Notes: a model not told the origin generated them from the letters alone. A stretch of DNA of 64,000 nt from Paraferrimonas haliotis (GCF_002282895.1 NZ_NRRB01000001.1:186001-250000), one strand, 5' to 3'. Shown: positions 16,647-29,586, counted from the stretch's first letter. Translations and numbers: made by a program.

Positions 16647-19121
16647 ATGACCCAACGGAGATTGAAAGCTGCGGCCAGTAGCTTATGTCTAATCTTACTC
16701 AGTGGCTGTGCTGCGAGCACCACCGCTATTGAGCCAAAAGCGGCCCCAATGGCGACGCCTCTGCAAACCGCTAACCTTCCAAGCGCAGACACCCCATTAA
16801 CCATGAAGCAAATTATGGCGGATCCTGCTTGGATGGGTATTTCGCCTTCTAATGCTTATTGGGCTGATGACAGCGGTGAAGTGATTTTCCAGCGCAAAGG
16901 TTTTCTCGATACCTTAACGAGCTATTATCGCCAAGGTATTGAGCAAAGCGAAGCCACACAGGTGAGCATTGCCGATTATCATAAGTTGCCTCAGCAAGGC
17001 GGTGATCTTAGCCGTGATGGCAAATTTAAGGTGTATTTGTATCAAGGCAACGTGTTCGTTAAGCAACTGAGCAGTGGCGAAATACGCCAATACACCCGAT
17101 TCAACACCCAATTGTCCGGCGTTAAGTTTCTTAATGATGGCAGTGTCGCCTATTGGCAAGATGCGGCGCTTTATCGATTGGATCTTAACAGCGGTATGAC
17201 CACCCAAATTGCCGACGTGCGATTTGAAAAAGCGCCAAGCGGTGTTAAAGAGCCCAACGGATTTTTGGCAGAGCAGCAACACCGATTGATTCAATACGTT
17301 GCCAAGCAACATCAAAATGCCAAGCAAACTCAGCAGTTTAATAAGGATTTACAGCGCCTAGACAACACTCTTGCGGCCAAGCCGTTTTACTTGGGTGGTA
17401 AAGAGCGACTCACCAATTTGAGTTTATCCAATTCCGGTCGTTACTTGCTGGTGGTCGCCCAAGACAAAGACGCTAGTTGGCGTGACAAGCACGACATCAT
17501 GCCGAACTACTTGGGCAAAGACGGTTACGTTGATGCGGTTAATGTTCGCGCTCGAGTAGCGGAAGCCAAGCCGGTGGCGCAACGCTTTGTGATTCTGGAT
17601 TTAGAGAAAGGCACTCAAAAAGACATTACCATTGAAGGCTTAACCGGTTTCGATGAGGACGTATTAGCTTCAGTGAAGCAGGAAAATGCCAAAGCAAAAG
17701 GCGAAACCTATAAGAGTGAAAAGGCTACTCGTACAATACGCTTAATGCTGGACTGGACTTGGAGCCAAAGCCCCATTCAATGGCACCCGCAAAACGACCA
17801 GTTGTTGGTAATGCTTGAAGCTACCGATAACAAAGATCGTTGGATTGCCTCGGTTGATCTCGACAAGGGCAGATTCAATACTCAACACAGATTAAGCGAC
17901 CAAGCCTGGATTAACTACACTCATAATGATTTTGGTTGGGTTGGTAACTCACAGCAATTCTACTTCTTATCAGAGCAAACTGGGTATTCTCAGCTTTACC
18001 TACAGACGCTCGGTGGCAAGGCAAAAGCGCTAACTCAAGGTGAGTTTGTGGTTAATTCAGTGACACTGTCGCCGGATAACCAGTACCTGTATTACCGTGC
18101 CAATCCGCGTCATCCAGGTAAGTACGACGTGTATCGGGTAGCGCTCAATGGCTCTGCACCTGAGCGTATGACTCAGTTTGAGGGTAACCTTGACTACAGC
18201 TTGAGCCCTGATGGCAACAAATTGCTGTTAACCGCTTCAACCAACACCTCGCTGCCTGAATTGTTTGTGCAAAGCGTGGGTAGCGAGCAGGCTAAACAGC
18301 TGACCCAAAGCCAAAGCAAAGCCTTTGCCGATTATCCTTGGCAAGCAGGGCAAATCGTAGCGATTCCATCAAGCCATCAAGCCAAGCCGGTTTACGCTCG
18401 CGTGTATCTGCCTCAAGGCTATGATGAGACTCAGCAATACCCAGCGGTCATATTCAGCCATGGTGCAGGCTACTTGCAAAATGCTCACTACGGTTGGTCA
18501 AGCTATTACCGCGAATTCATGTTCCACAACCTTCTTGCACAGAATGGCTATGTTGTGCTCGATATCGATTATCGCGGTTCTAAAGGCTATGGCCGAGATT
18601 GGCGTACCGCGGTTTATCGCGATATGGGGCGCACCGAAGTTGAAGACATGGTGGATGCGGTCAATTGGATGAGCGCTAACGCCAGTGTTGATAAAGGACG
18701 CGTGGGTCATTACGGCGGCTCATACGGCGGCTTCTTGACCTTTATGGCCTTATTTACCGAGCCAGAGCTTTTCCAAGCTGGTGCGGCATTGCGTCCGGTT
18801 ACCGACTGGGCCCACTACAATGCCCCGTACACCTCAAACATTTTGAATACGCCTGAGGTTGACCCCATTGCTTATAATCGCTCAAGCCCGATTGAACATG
18901 CCGAAGGCCTTAATAAGCGCCTGTTGATCATGAGCGGCGTGTTGGACGACAACGTCTTCTTCCAAGACAGTGTGCGCTTAGTGCAACGCTTAATTGAGCT
19001 GGAGAAAGAAAACTTTGAAACGGCGATTTATCCAGTGGAGCCCCATGGTTTCCGTCAACCGTCGAGCTGGCTTGACGAGTATCGTCGAATCTTTAAGATG
19101 TTTGAAGAAGAGCTAAAATAA
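16647..19121 (+). CDS. S9-family prolyl oligopeptidase / dipeptidyl peptidase IV-like lipoprotein
   Basis: An 824-residue membrane-anchored peptidase. A lipoprotein signal ends LLSGC, a beta-propeller of about 500 residues follows (DPP-IV N-terminal type), and the C-terminal 220 residues are an alpha/beta hydrolase with Ser692 in YGGSYGGF, Asp767 in VLDDNVFF and His800 in EPHGF. Enzymes of this group remove dipeptides, often after proline, or cut short proline-containing peptides. It separates pabA from the arginine operon and belongs to the run of secreted peptidases in 12-19 kb. The exact substrate preference cannot be read from sequence. Confidence 0.91.
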   Translation: MTQRRLKAAASSLCLILLSGCAASTTAIEPKAAPMATPLQTANLPSADTPLTMKQIMADPAWMGISPSNAYWADDSGEVIFQRKGFLDTLTSYYRQGIEQSEATQVSIADYHKLPQQGGDLSRDGKFKVYLYQGNVFVKQLSSGEIRQYTRFNTQLSGVKFLNDGSVAYWQDAALYRLDLNSGMTTQIADVRFEKAPSGVKEPNGFLAEQQHRLIQYVAKQHQNAKQTQQFNKDLQRLDNTLAAKPFYLGGKERLTNLSLSNSGRYLLVVAQDKDASWRDKHDIMPNYLGKDGYVDAVNVRARVAEAKPVAQRFVILDLEKGTQKDITIEGLTGFDEDVLASVKQENAKAKGETYKSEKATRTIRLMLDWTWSQSPIQWHPQNDQLLVMLEATDNKDRWIASVDLDKGRFNTQHRLSDQAWINYTHNDFGWVGNSQQFYFLSEQTGYSQLYLQTLGGKAKALTQGEFVVNSVTLSPDNQYLYYRANPRHPGKYDVYRVALNGSAPERMTQFEGNLDYSLSPDGNKLLLTASTNTSLPELFVQSVGSEQAKQLTQSQSKAFADYPWQAGQIVAIPSSHQAKPVYARVYLPQGYDETQQYPAVIFSHGAGYLQNAHYGWSSYYREFMFHNLLAQNGYVVLDIDYRGSKGYGRDWRTAVYRDMGRTEVEDMVDAVNWMSANASVDKGRVGHYGGSYGGFLTFMALFTEPELFQAGAALRPVTDWAHYNAPYTSNILNTPEVDPIAYNRSSPIEHAEGLNKRLLIMSGVLDDNVFFQDSVRLVQRLIELEKENFETAIYPVEPHGFRQPSSWLDEYRRIFKMFEEELK

Positions 19122-19136
19122 TTATCAGCGAGTAAC

Positions 19137-19168
19137 AAGGCCCTCAGTTCGTCACTTTGGGCCTTTTT
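19137..19168 (+). terminator. rho-independent terminator after the S9 peptidase
   Basis: AAGGCCC and GGGCCTT arms with a 15-base loop, followed by TTTCTTT. It is weaker than the other terminators here because of the large loop. Confidence 0.7.
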
Positions 19169-19184
19169 CTTTATAGGAGGTTTC

Positions 19185-20105
19185 ATGGCCAGTTGGCAAA
19201 GTCAGGTGCTCAATAGCATCATGTCCATGATCGCACGACCCGGGATGAGTCAACTGGGGCCTAAAGGGCGACTCACCGCCAGCCTAAGCGATATTCGAGA
19301 GAAGCTAGAAGCATTAGATGCCCGTTTTGTCGATATTCCTAAATCGCTTAATGCCACCTTTACTGAGCTGCCGAATTGTCGTTTATGGCGCTATCGCCAT
19401 CGAGAGTCTTCAGTCGACCGCCATCTTCTTTATCTTCGAGGCGGAGGATTTTGCTTTAGAACGCCCAATACCCACGCTCATTTAATTCGCCATTTTTGTA
19501 AAGAAGCAAAAGTGCAAGCCTGGGTTCCCGATTATCGACTGGCACCAGAGCACCCCTTTCCAGCAGCAATCAATGACGTAATTAGCAGTTATAAGTCCTT
19601 GCTCGATAGAGGCATTGATAGTCAGCAAATCATTGTCGGGGGTGATTCAGCGGGTGGTCATTTGGCGTTGGCGCTGATGATTGCATGTGAGCAACAACAG
19701 TTGCCGATTCCGAAGGGGTTAATGCTGCTATCGCCCGCTACCGATTTGGCCATGACCGGGGATGCAGAAGCCATATTGGACGTTGATGATCCGTTTTTCA
19801 CTTTAGAAGGCATGTTACGGCTGCGCAGTGCCTATCTTGACGGGCATAACCCAAGTCATCCGATGTTGTCGCCGTTACTGGCAGATTTAAGCATGGTGCC
19901 TAATACTCTATTGATAGCTGGTGAAAGAGAGTTGCTACGAGATGACTCGTGTCGACTGGCTAAAAAACTGCAACAAGCGCAACGACCGGTTCGATTTAGG
20001 CTTTGGGACGACATGCCCCACGTATTCCCGCTGTTTGATTGGTTACCTGAATCAGAAAAAGCCATCAAGTTGTGCAATGAGTGGTTGCTATCTCAGTTTG
20101 ATTAA
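19185..20105 (+). CDS. alpha/beta hydrolase, hormone-sensitive-lipase (family IV) esterase
   Basis: A 306-residue esterase-like hydrolase with no signal peptide, so probably cytoplasmic. The core has the family order: oxyanion motif, DYRLAPEHPFPA, nucleophile Ser155 in GDSAGG, and a C-terminal His in DMPHVFPLF. The oxyanion motif reads RGGGF (85-89) instead of the usual HGGGF/HGGAF, an arginine in place of the conserved histidine. A very good ribosome binding site (AGGAGG) precedes the start. It stands alone between a terminator and the AST promoter region. The substrate is unknown, probably short-chain esters. Confidence 0.86.
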   Translation: MASWQSQVLNSIMSMIARPGMSQLGPKGRLTASLSDIREKLEALDARFVDIPKSLNATFTELPNCRLWRYRHRESSVDRHLLYLRGGGFCFRTPNTHAHLIRHFCKEAKVQAWVPDYRLAPEHPFPAAINDVISSYKSLLDRGIDSQQIIVGGDSAGGHLALALMIACEQQQLPIPKGLMLLSPATDLAMTGDAEAILDVDDPFFTLEGMLRLRSAYLDGHNPSHPMLSPLLADLSMVPNTLLIAGERELLRDDSCRLAKKLQQAQRPVRFRLWDDMPHVFPLFDWLPESEKAIKLCNEWLLSQFD

Positions 20106-21642
<1,537 letters not shown>

Positions 21643-21652
21643 GGAGCGATAA

Positions 21653-24146
<2,494 letters not shown>

Positions 24147-24160
24147 AAGGATACTCCATC

Positions 24161-24955
24161 ATGCTTACGGTAGAACAATTATTTGACGGGCTTTGGCAAG
24201 ATTATTTAAGCCATACCCCCAGCGCTCAACCGATACACGAGTTACTGGGCGGCGGTGCTGATATCATTAACGACCACATTGCGTTGCGAACCTTTAATAT
24301 AGGGCCGGTAACCGTGGACGCTTTAGCCCAGCATTTTTTAGATTTGGGTTATTTTGAAGCGGGTCAGTATGACTTTGAGGCAAAGAAGCTTAAAGCTAAA
24401 CACTTTCAGCACGCCAATTCACACTACCCTAAGGTGTTCATTTCTGAATTATTAGTAGAAGAAATGCCTACCGAGGTGCAGACCATCATCAAGCGCATGG
24501 TTGCCAACGTGAATCCAGCGGACGTGTCCAAGCCGGAGTTCTTGTACAGTGGAACCCACTGGCAAGTCTCCAAGGACGAGTATCAGCTGCTTGCCCAGCG
24601 CAGTGAGTACGCCGCTTGGATGTCGGTGTGGGGCTATCGAGCCAATCACTTTACGGTGTCGGTGAATGAGTTGCCAGGGTTTGAGACCCTTGAACAGGTG
24701 AATCAAGCCCTTAAAGATGGCGGCTTTACTCTGAATGCTTCCGGTGGTGAAATTAAAGGCTCGAAAGCAGTATTACTCGAGCAGTCGTCCACTATGGCTG
24801 ATTCGCAACTGGTGCAGTTAACGGATGCCAAGCTTGATATCCCAAGTTGCTTTTACGAATTTGCGCTGCGCCACGAAGACGCTGATGGAAGGCTCTATCA
24901 GGGTTTTGTTGCCGCGTCGGCGGATAAAATTTTTGAGAGCACCAACGCTAACTAG
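24161..24955 (+). CDS. DUF1338 family protein (HglS-like non-heme iron dioxygenase fold)
   Basis: A 264-residue protein of the DUF1338 family. The characterised member HglS of Pseudomonas putida is an Fe(II) enzyme that converts 2-oxoadipate to 2-hydroxyglutarate in lysine breakdown. Candidate metal ligands in matching order are His39 (NDHIALR), His163 (RANHFTV) and Glu233 (FYEFALR), and Arg43, four residues after the first His, matches the substrate-binding arginine of HglS as I recall it. It is 14 bases after astD and ends the operon, so its substrate is probably tied to arginine or glutamate breakdown rather than lysine. The iron role is inferred; I know of no proven function for this short subgroup. 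Confidence 0.85.
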   Translation: MLTVEQLFDGLWQDYLSHTPSAQPIHELLGGGADIINDHIALRTFNIGPVTVDALAQHFLDLGYFEAGQYDFEAKKLKAKHFQHANSHYPKVFISELLVEEMPTEVQTIIKRMVANVNPADVSKPEFLYSGTHWQVSKDEYQLLAQRSEYAAWMSVWGYRANHFTVSVNELPGFETLEQVNQALKDGGFTLNASGGEIKGSKAVLLEQSSTMADSQLVQLTDAKLDIPSCFYEFALRHEDADGRLYQGFVAASADKIFESTNAN

Positions 24956-24974
24956 CTGACAGCAGTTATCCATC

Positions 24975-25003
24975 AAAAAGACGCCATCAAGGCGTCTTTT
25001 TTT
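24975..25003. terminator. rho-independent terminator of the AST operon
   Basis: AAAAAGACGCC, loop ATCAA, GGCGTCTTTTTTT. Almost the same hairpin recurs at 27306-27335 on the other side of the first decaheme gene. Confidence 0.93.
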
Positions 25004-25020
25004 ATCTAATACCTACAATA

Positions 25021-25063
25021 AAAAGGGCGCTGCGCGTGTGCAGGGTAAGCAGGCCCTTTTTTT
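25021..25063. terminator. terminator of the first decaheme cytochrome gene
   Basis: AAAAGGGC and GCCCTTTTTTT arms around a 24-base loop that can itself pair (CTGC with GCAG). A and T runs on both sides allow it to work on the minus strand, just after the stop at 25069. Confidence 0.75.
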
Positions 25064-25068
25064 GCCGA

Positions 25069-27039
25069 TTAGTAGTTGTGGTACTCAGCCATCTTCGCAG
25101 GGCTGTGACACACTGAGCAAGACTCTACAACTGGCTCAGGGTCAAACACATTGAAGCTGTCGCTTTCACCCATGTGAGTACCTGCAGGGGTTACTGCAAC
25201 ATTAAAGTCACCACCATTTTGTTCCATGTGTGCTTTGGCTGCTGCACCGGTGTGGCAAGTCGCGCAGTTGGCTGCAATTGGCGTGATACCGTAAACGTTA
25301 TCTTGATCCATGCCATTAAGTACCAGTGCCGGTGCAACGTTGGCGAGGTCGATGTCACCCGTATGGCAAGCAACACACTCAACTTTCTTGTTGCGGTCAA
25401 CGGTAGGCATCTTACCTAGGTCACGCTCTTCGTTGTACGCACCAAAGTGCATGTTGTGAACGAATGGGCCCCACGCCATTGGGTGGTCTTTATCTTGTTT
25501 GTCGTGCTCCCAGTTGTAAGCACTGTGACATTGAACACAAGCGTCGCCGCCTAGGTCAAAACCACCGCGTTGAGAACCGTGACCGTCAAGACCTTCGGTG
25601 TGGCAGTTCAGACATTTCAGACCGTCTGAGCTGGTGCGACGAACGTCTTTAACGTTAGATACGGTAATAGGAGCGCGAGGCGAAGCGCCATCTTTGTTGT
25701 GGAATATACGTCCATCAACGCCGCCAAGTAGCACTTCGCCATCCATGTACGGCAGGGCATGCTCAATGGTGTATACGTAAGTGTCGGCTTCGCTACCAGC
25801 GACAACGCCGGTAGAGCGAGCTACGTGGCCGGCATCGCGACCTGGAAGCATGGCTTCACCGTTTTTCATAACGGTCGCCCAACCGCGAGGCGTTGCATCC
25901 ATTGGGTCAATCGCTGTCACATCAACCGCATTACCGTCAGCGTCCATGGCTTTTACGGTGACTAAGATGTTGGCTTTGTCGTCGCTACGAGCAACAGATA
26001 ACACGTCGAAGCTATAACGATTCAATGCTTCGTCTCGAGCTTTGCCGTTGTTGTGGTCGTAGTAGAAACCGCCGTCAGCATTATGACAAGAGGTACAGTT
26101 CGCGTCGGTAAAGCCGCTGTGGTCAACCCCTAGACCGTTGTTTGGATCTTGAAGGTTGGTGTGACAGGTGGCACAGCCATTGATGGTGGCGGTAAATACC
26201 ACGTCATCCATGTGACAGGTTGAACAACGCTTCATGTCCATGGAGTAGTTGCTCCATAGGGCAGAGTGGCCAGAAGAGACCATGCCATTGTCAGCATCGA
26301 ACTTCTTACCGTGGCCGAACATCGCCATGGTGTTATTAGCCCAACCGCCATTCTCTTTTTGAACGTCGGTGTGACATACCAAACAGGCTTCAACCACTAC
26401 CACATTTTGGTCGTTGTCTAGTGCATGGTGGTGCTGGTGCCAGCCCCAAGTCGCGTTGCCTGATGCGGCATCAAATTCACCGTGACAAGCCACACATTTG
26501 GCATCATCAGTGGTTTGAACCTTTGCTAGGTTGTCAGAGTCGTTGAACATAATGCGCTTGGTACGAGGAACGCCGTCATTAGCACTACGCCAACCAGGAC
26601 GAACATAACCGATACCGGTAGAGTCAGCAGTAACCCCGTCTTGTGGAACAACGAGACTATATACGCCATCGCCCGTGTGTTCTAAGGTACCCACAGAGGA
26701 GTCAGAACCGGCTTGATAAGTAACGTCTATGGTGTCTGCTAGCATACCGTTTTCGTCGGTAACGGTAGACATTAATTGGACGCGATCTAAGGTTTCAATG
26801 TTTTCGCCGTCTTGGTTTTGAATGGCGAAGGTAACGTTTACGGTACCGTCACCGTAGGTCCACTCAAGCACTTGAGCTTGAGCCGAGGTAATGACTAAAG
26901 GTGGTTTTGGTGCTTCGGGTCCCTGTGGGCCTTCAGGGCCTTGTGGACCTTGGGCGCCATCTTTACCATCGCTGCAAGCACCAAGTGTGAACATGGCGCC
27001 TAGCATAGTGGCTAGAACGGTTTTTCTGGTTAAAGACAT
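25069..27039 (-). CDS. decaheme c-type cytochrome lipoprotein, OmcA/MtrC family
   Basis: A 656-residue multiheme cytochrome of the type that carries electrons at the cell surface to metal oxides or other outside acceptors. It has a lipoprotein signal (ending TLGAC), a short collagen-like tract right after it (GKDG then GPQGPEGPQGP), a beta-rich domain of about 130 residues, then ten CXXCH heme sites in two groups of five with a second beta-rich domain between, the split plan of this family. Residue +2 of the lipobox is Ser, which favours the outer membrane. A similar gene follows upstream on the same strand. No mtrA or mtrB partner is in the window. Confidence 0.9.
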   Translation of the reverse strand: MSLTRKTVLATMLGAMFTLGACSDGKDGAQGPQGPEGPQGPEAPKPPLVITSAQAQVLEWTYGDGTVNVTFAIQNQDGENIETLDRVQLMSTVTDENGMLADTIDVTYQAGSDSSVGTLEHTGDGVYSLVVPQDGVTADSTGIGYVRPGWRSANDGVPRTKRIMFNDSDNLAKVQTTDDAKCVACHGEFDAASGNATWGWHQHHHALDNDQNVVVVEACLVCHTDVQKENGGWANNTMAMFGHGKKFDADNGMVSSGHSALWSNYSMDMKRCSTCHMDDVVFTATINGCATCHTNLQDPNNGLGVDHSGFTDANCTSCHNADGGFYYDHNNGKARDEALNRYSFDVLSVARSDDKANILVTVKAMDADGNAVDVTAIDPMDATPRGWATVMKNGEAMLPGRDAGHVARSTGVVAGSEADTYVYTIEHALPYMDGEVLLGGVDGRIFHNKDGASPRAPITVSNVKDVRRTSSDGLKCLNCHTEGLDGHGSQRGGFDLGGDACVQCHSAYNWEHDKQDKDHPMAWGPFVHNMHFGAYNEERDLGKMPTVDRNKKVECVACHTGDIDLANVAPALVLNGMDQDNVYGITPIAANCATCHTGAAAKAHMEQNGGDFNVAVTPAGTHMGESDSFNVFDPEPVVESCSVCHSPAKMAEYHNY

Positions 27040-27079
27040 GTATTACTCCTGCAAATGAGTTTGTCATTGTTGTTATATC

Positions 27080-27110
27080 GGTCAATTTGGCTTGACCTGA
27101 GCCGATTATA
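27080..27110 (-). promoter_or_regulatory. promoter -10 box and 18-base dyad before the first decaheme gene
   Basis: On the minus strand a perfect TATAAT (27105-27110) lies about 66 bases before the start codon; the -35 region is only a T run. Immediately after it, GGTCAA-N6-TTGACC (27080-27097) is a perfect inverted repeat that would begin at about the transcription start. The half-sites are in the opposite order from an FNR box (TTGAT-N4-ATCAA). It could be an operator or a 5' mRNA hairpin. Confidence 0.5.
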
Positions 27111-27305
27111 GGCAGGCGAAATTTCCCAAAAAAGGCGCTTTAATGCCGTTTGGCGGTTTAATAAAAACTTGTTGTCGATTGTCAGTACTGGATTGATTTT
27201 TGGAACTTATCTGCCGACTAAATTGTGAGTTAGATCTAGCTTTGGGCGCGGTTAGATACAGTTACCTAACATTGTGTTAATGAGTTTGTTAAGGCTCTGG
27301 GGAAT

Positions 27306-27335
27306 AAAAAAAGACGCCATAAAGGCGTCTTTTTT
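27306..27335. terminator. terminator of the second decaheme cytochrome gene
   Basis: AAAAAAAGACGCC, loop ATAAA, GGCGTCTTTTTT. It serves the minus-strand gene ending at 27406 and shares its stem with the terminator at 24975-25003. Confidence 0.88.
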
Positions 27336-27405
27336 GCAACTTACTGTAAACTTCTTTTCTTATTGATAGTGGTTTGCAGGGTATTATCAATAAGTTTAAA
27401 AGTTC

Positions 27406-29586
27406 TTAGAAGCTGTGTTTTTCAGCAATGTTTGCTTCACTGTGACATACAGAGCAGCTTTCGCGAGGCAGTTTGGCATCAACCACTACGTCACCGTCGA
27501 AGGTAGCGTTGGTCGCGTCAATCATTTTCTCGAACGTTGCAGCACCACTGTGAATCATGTGTGCTTTAGCCGCTTCACCGTTGTGACAAGAGTAACAAGT
27601 CGCAGCAGCTGGGCTGGTTGCAAAGAAGTCTGAATCAGCAGTCATGTCATGACGAGTGATCAAGGCACCGGTAGTCTCGATAGCAACTAGGTTCACAGAA
27701 CCGTCAACGTGACATTGTGCACAGTCGTTTAGACGAGCTGGGTACTTGAATACGCGCTTCGCTTCAGTTTCATCTAAGTTCTGTTCTGCACGGTTTTGAG
27801 CGTGAAGAGCGTGAACATAAGTGTTCCATGCGAAGTGATCAACTACAGTGTCTTCTGGAGCAACGCCTTTAGCTTTGAAGGTTTTATCCCACTGAGCCAT
27901 GTTAACGTTATGACAAGCGACACATTGTTGCTCTAAGTCGTTACGACGAGTGTGCATGCCGTAGGCTTGATCACCATGACAAGAGGCACAGTTTTCGTTA
28001 GAAACTACTTGGCGACGCTTCATGCTGTCGTCAACTAGGCCGTTCATGTCAAAGAAGGCGGTAGTAGAACGAATACGCTCAACTAGCTTGCCGTCCATTG
28101 CTGGAACACCAGTCTTTTCATCAGCCTTAACTTGTGCTTCAACCGCTAATACACCAACAGCCATATCAGTATTGCTTGGAATGATTAGGCCAGTGTTGTT
28201 TTTAGTGTTGTCATCTTCAAGTTGACCAGAGATAACGTAGGTGTACTTACCTTCTGCAGGAACAGAAGTGGTCGGGGCAATGCCTTCTACACGGTAGTTC
28301 ACTGAGTGATCCGCTAAACGGCCAAGTGAGCCATCTGCTTTGGTTTCAGTGGTTAGCATACGGTAGCCCGCATCTGCATCCCAAGCAGCAGTGATACGCA
28401 TCGCGTTGAACAGTTGCGACTCGTTTGGTGCTTGAGTAACTGGCATGCCTTCGCTATCTAGGATAGTTAAGGTTACGGTTACTTCGGCAGTATTGTAGCT
28501 GTTGCCACCACGATCAGAGGTCATTGGCGCAACTGCTACATCAGTAACGTTTACGCTAAAGGCGTTGCGAGCATTGGTGCGCGCAGCAACGCGATCAACG
28601 TGATCTTGTTGAGCAGTGCTGTGACAGTTAGTACAGCTATCAGTCATGGTAGAACCAAAGCTGTGAGTGTACTCGGTGCGTGGATAGGTATCGCCATCAC
28701 CGTGACAACCTAGGCACGATTGAATGTTAGCAGTAGGGGCTAACCACTCAGCGCCGTTTGGCAGCTCTTCTGTAGCGTCAGTTACGTGACAAGAAGTACA
28801 GTCGTAGGCCGCGGTTACGTGAGTGTTGGTCGGTAGACCAGAGTGCCAACGGTGAGCACGTTGTACAAAGATACCACGACGCTCTTGTCCGTCAGGAGAG
28901 TGACAGGTAGAACAAGCTTCTACGTTGTTGGCATAGTGCGGAGAGCGGTCATAGGTATCGTAGCGAGCGTAGGCAATGTCGGTGTGACAAGCGTTACAAG
29001 ACTCGGTAGCCACCATTGCGCGGGTGGCAGTAAGGTCAGACCCATCAACCATGAAGTCGTATTCAGGCATGATGTCTGGCACAGGGCCAATGCCTGGAAT
29101 ACCAATGTTAGATTCTACGCGAACCATAAAACGTTGCGGTAGGCTAGCATCGTACTTGTCGGCGTTTTCTGGTGTTGCGGTAACAGTATAGGTACCGTCG
29201 CCGTGGTCAACCAAGCAGCCGTCTTCGCCAGTTTCACAACGTGGGTAACCAAAGCTTTGACGCTCGCTGTAACCGGCATCGGTCATAGCCAATTGTGAAG
29301 ATAGGAAACGAACGCGCGGTAAACCGACTACGGTTTGACCTTGTTCGTTGGTCAACTTGAAGGTTGTAGTGCGAATGCCATCGGCATCGATACCAGCTTC
29401 CAAGTACTCTAGGTTTAGAGACTCAGCTGAAGTTGCGTGATTAGGTACTTCTGGGGCACCTGGACCTTGTGGGCCTTCTGGACCTTGTGGTCCTTGAGGG
29501 CCGTCTTTTCCATCGCTACCGCAGGCACCTAAACCAAATAGGGCCATGGCAACGGTAGTGGCTAACGCCTTTTGCTTAAAAGACAT
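27406..29586 (-). CDS. second decaheme c-type cytochrome lipoprotein, OmcA/MtrC family
   Basis: A 726-residue paralogue of the neighbouring cytochrome. It has the same plan: lipoprotein signal ending GLGAC, collagen-like GPQGPQGPEGPQGPG, N-terminal beta domain, five CXXCH, a second beta domain of about 170 residues, and five more CXXCH, ten in all. The C-terminal ends are alike (SCSVCHSEANIAEKH here, SCSVCHSPAKMAEYH there), so the pair probably arose by an old tandem duplication. The lipobox is followed by Gly, again favouring outer-membrane placement. Each gene has its own promoter region and terminator, so they can be regulated apart. Substrates and partner proteins are unknown. Confidence 0.9.
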   Translation of the reverse strand: MSFKQKALATTVAMALFGLGACGSDGKDGPQGPQGPEGPQGPGAPEVPNHATSAESLNLEYLEAGIDADGIRTTTFKLTNEQGQTVVGLPRVRFLSSQLAMTDAGYSERQSFGYPRCETGEDGCLVDHGDGTYTVTATPENADKYDASLPQRFMVRVESNIGIPGIGPVPDIMPEYDFMVDGSDLTATRAMVATESCNACHTDIAYARYDTYDRSPHYANNVEACSTCHSPDGQERRGIFVQRAHRWHSGLPTNTHVTAAYDCTSCHVTDATEELPNGAEWLAPTANIQSCLGCHGDGDTYPRTEYTHSFGSTMTDSCTNCHSTAQQDHVDRVAARTNARNAFSVNVTDVAVAPMTSDRGGNSYNTAEVTVTLTILDSEGMPVTQAPNESQLFNAMRITAAWDADAGYRMLTTETKADGSLGRLADHSVNYRVEGIAPTTSVPAEGKYTYVISGQLEDDNTKNNTGLIIPSNTDMAVGVLAVEAQVKADEKTGVPAMDGKLVERIRSTTAFFDMNGLVDDSMKRRQVVSNENCASCHGDQAYGMHTRRNDLEQQCVACHNVNMAQWDKTFKAKGVAPEDTVVDHFAWNTYVHALHAQNRAEQNLDETEAKRVFKYPARLNDCAQCHVDGSVNLVAIETTGALITRHDMTADSDFFATSPAAATCYSCHNGEAAKAHMIHSGAATFEKMIDATNATFDGDVVVDAKLPRESCSVCHSEANIAEKHSF

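Larger units (their letters stand above)
27040..27405. other. intergenic region between the two decaheme genes
   Basis: 366 bases without a gene. It holds the promoter and dyad of the first cytochrome gene (27080-27110) and, near 27306-27335, the terminator of the second gene. The middle part, 27130-27300, is AT-rich and shows nothing I can name. Confidence 0.7.

Noticed and set aside
25069..29586. True collagen-like filament proteins
   Set aside because: The GXY tracts are only about five triplets long, and the proteins are clearly multiheme cytochromes.
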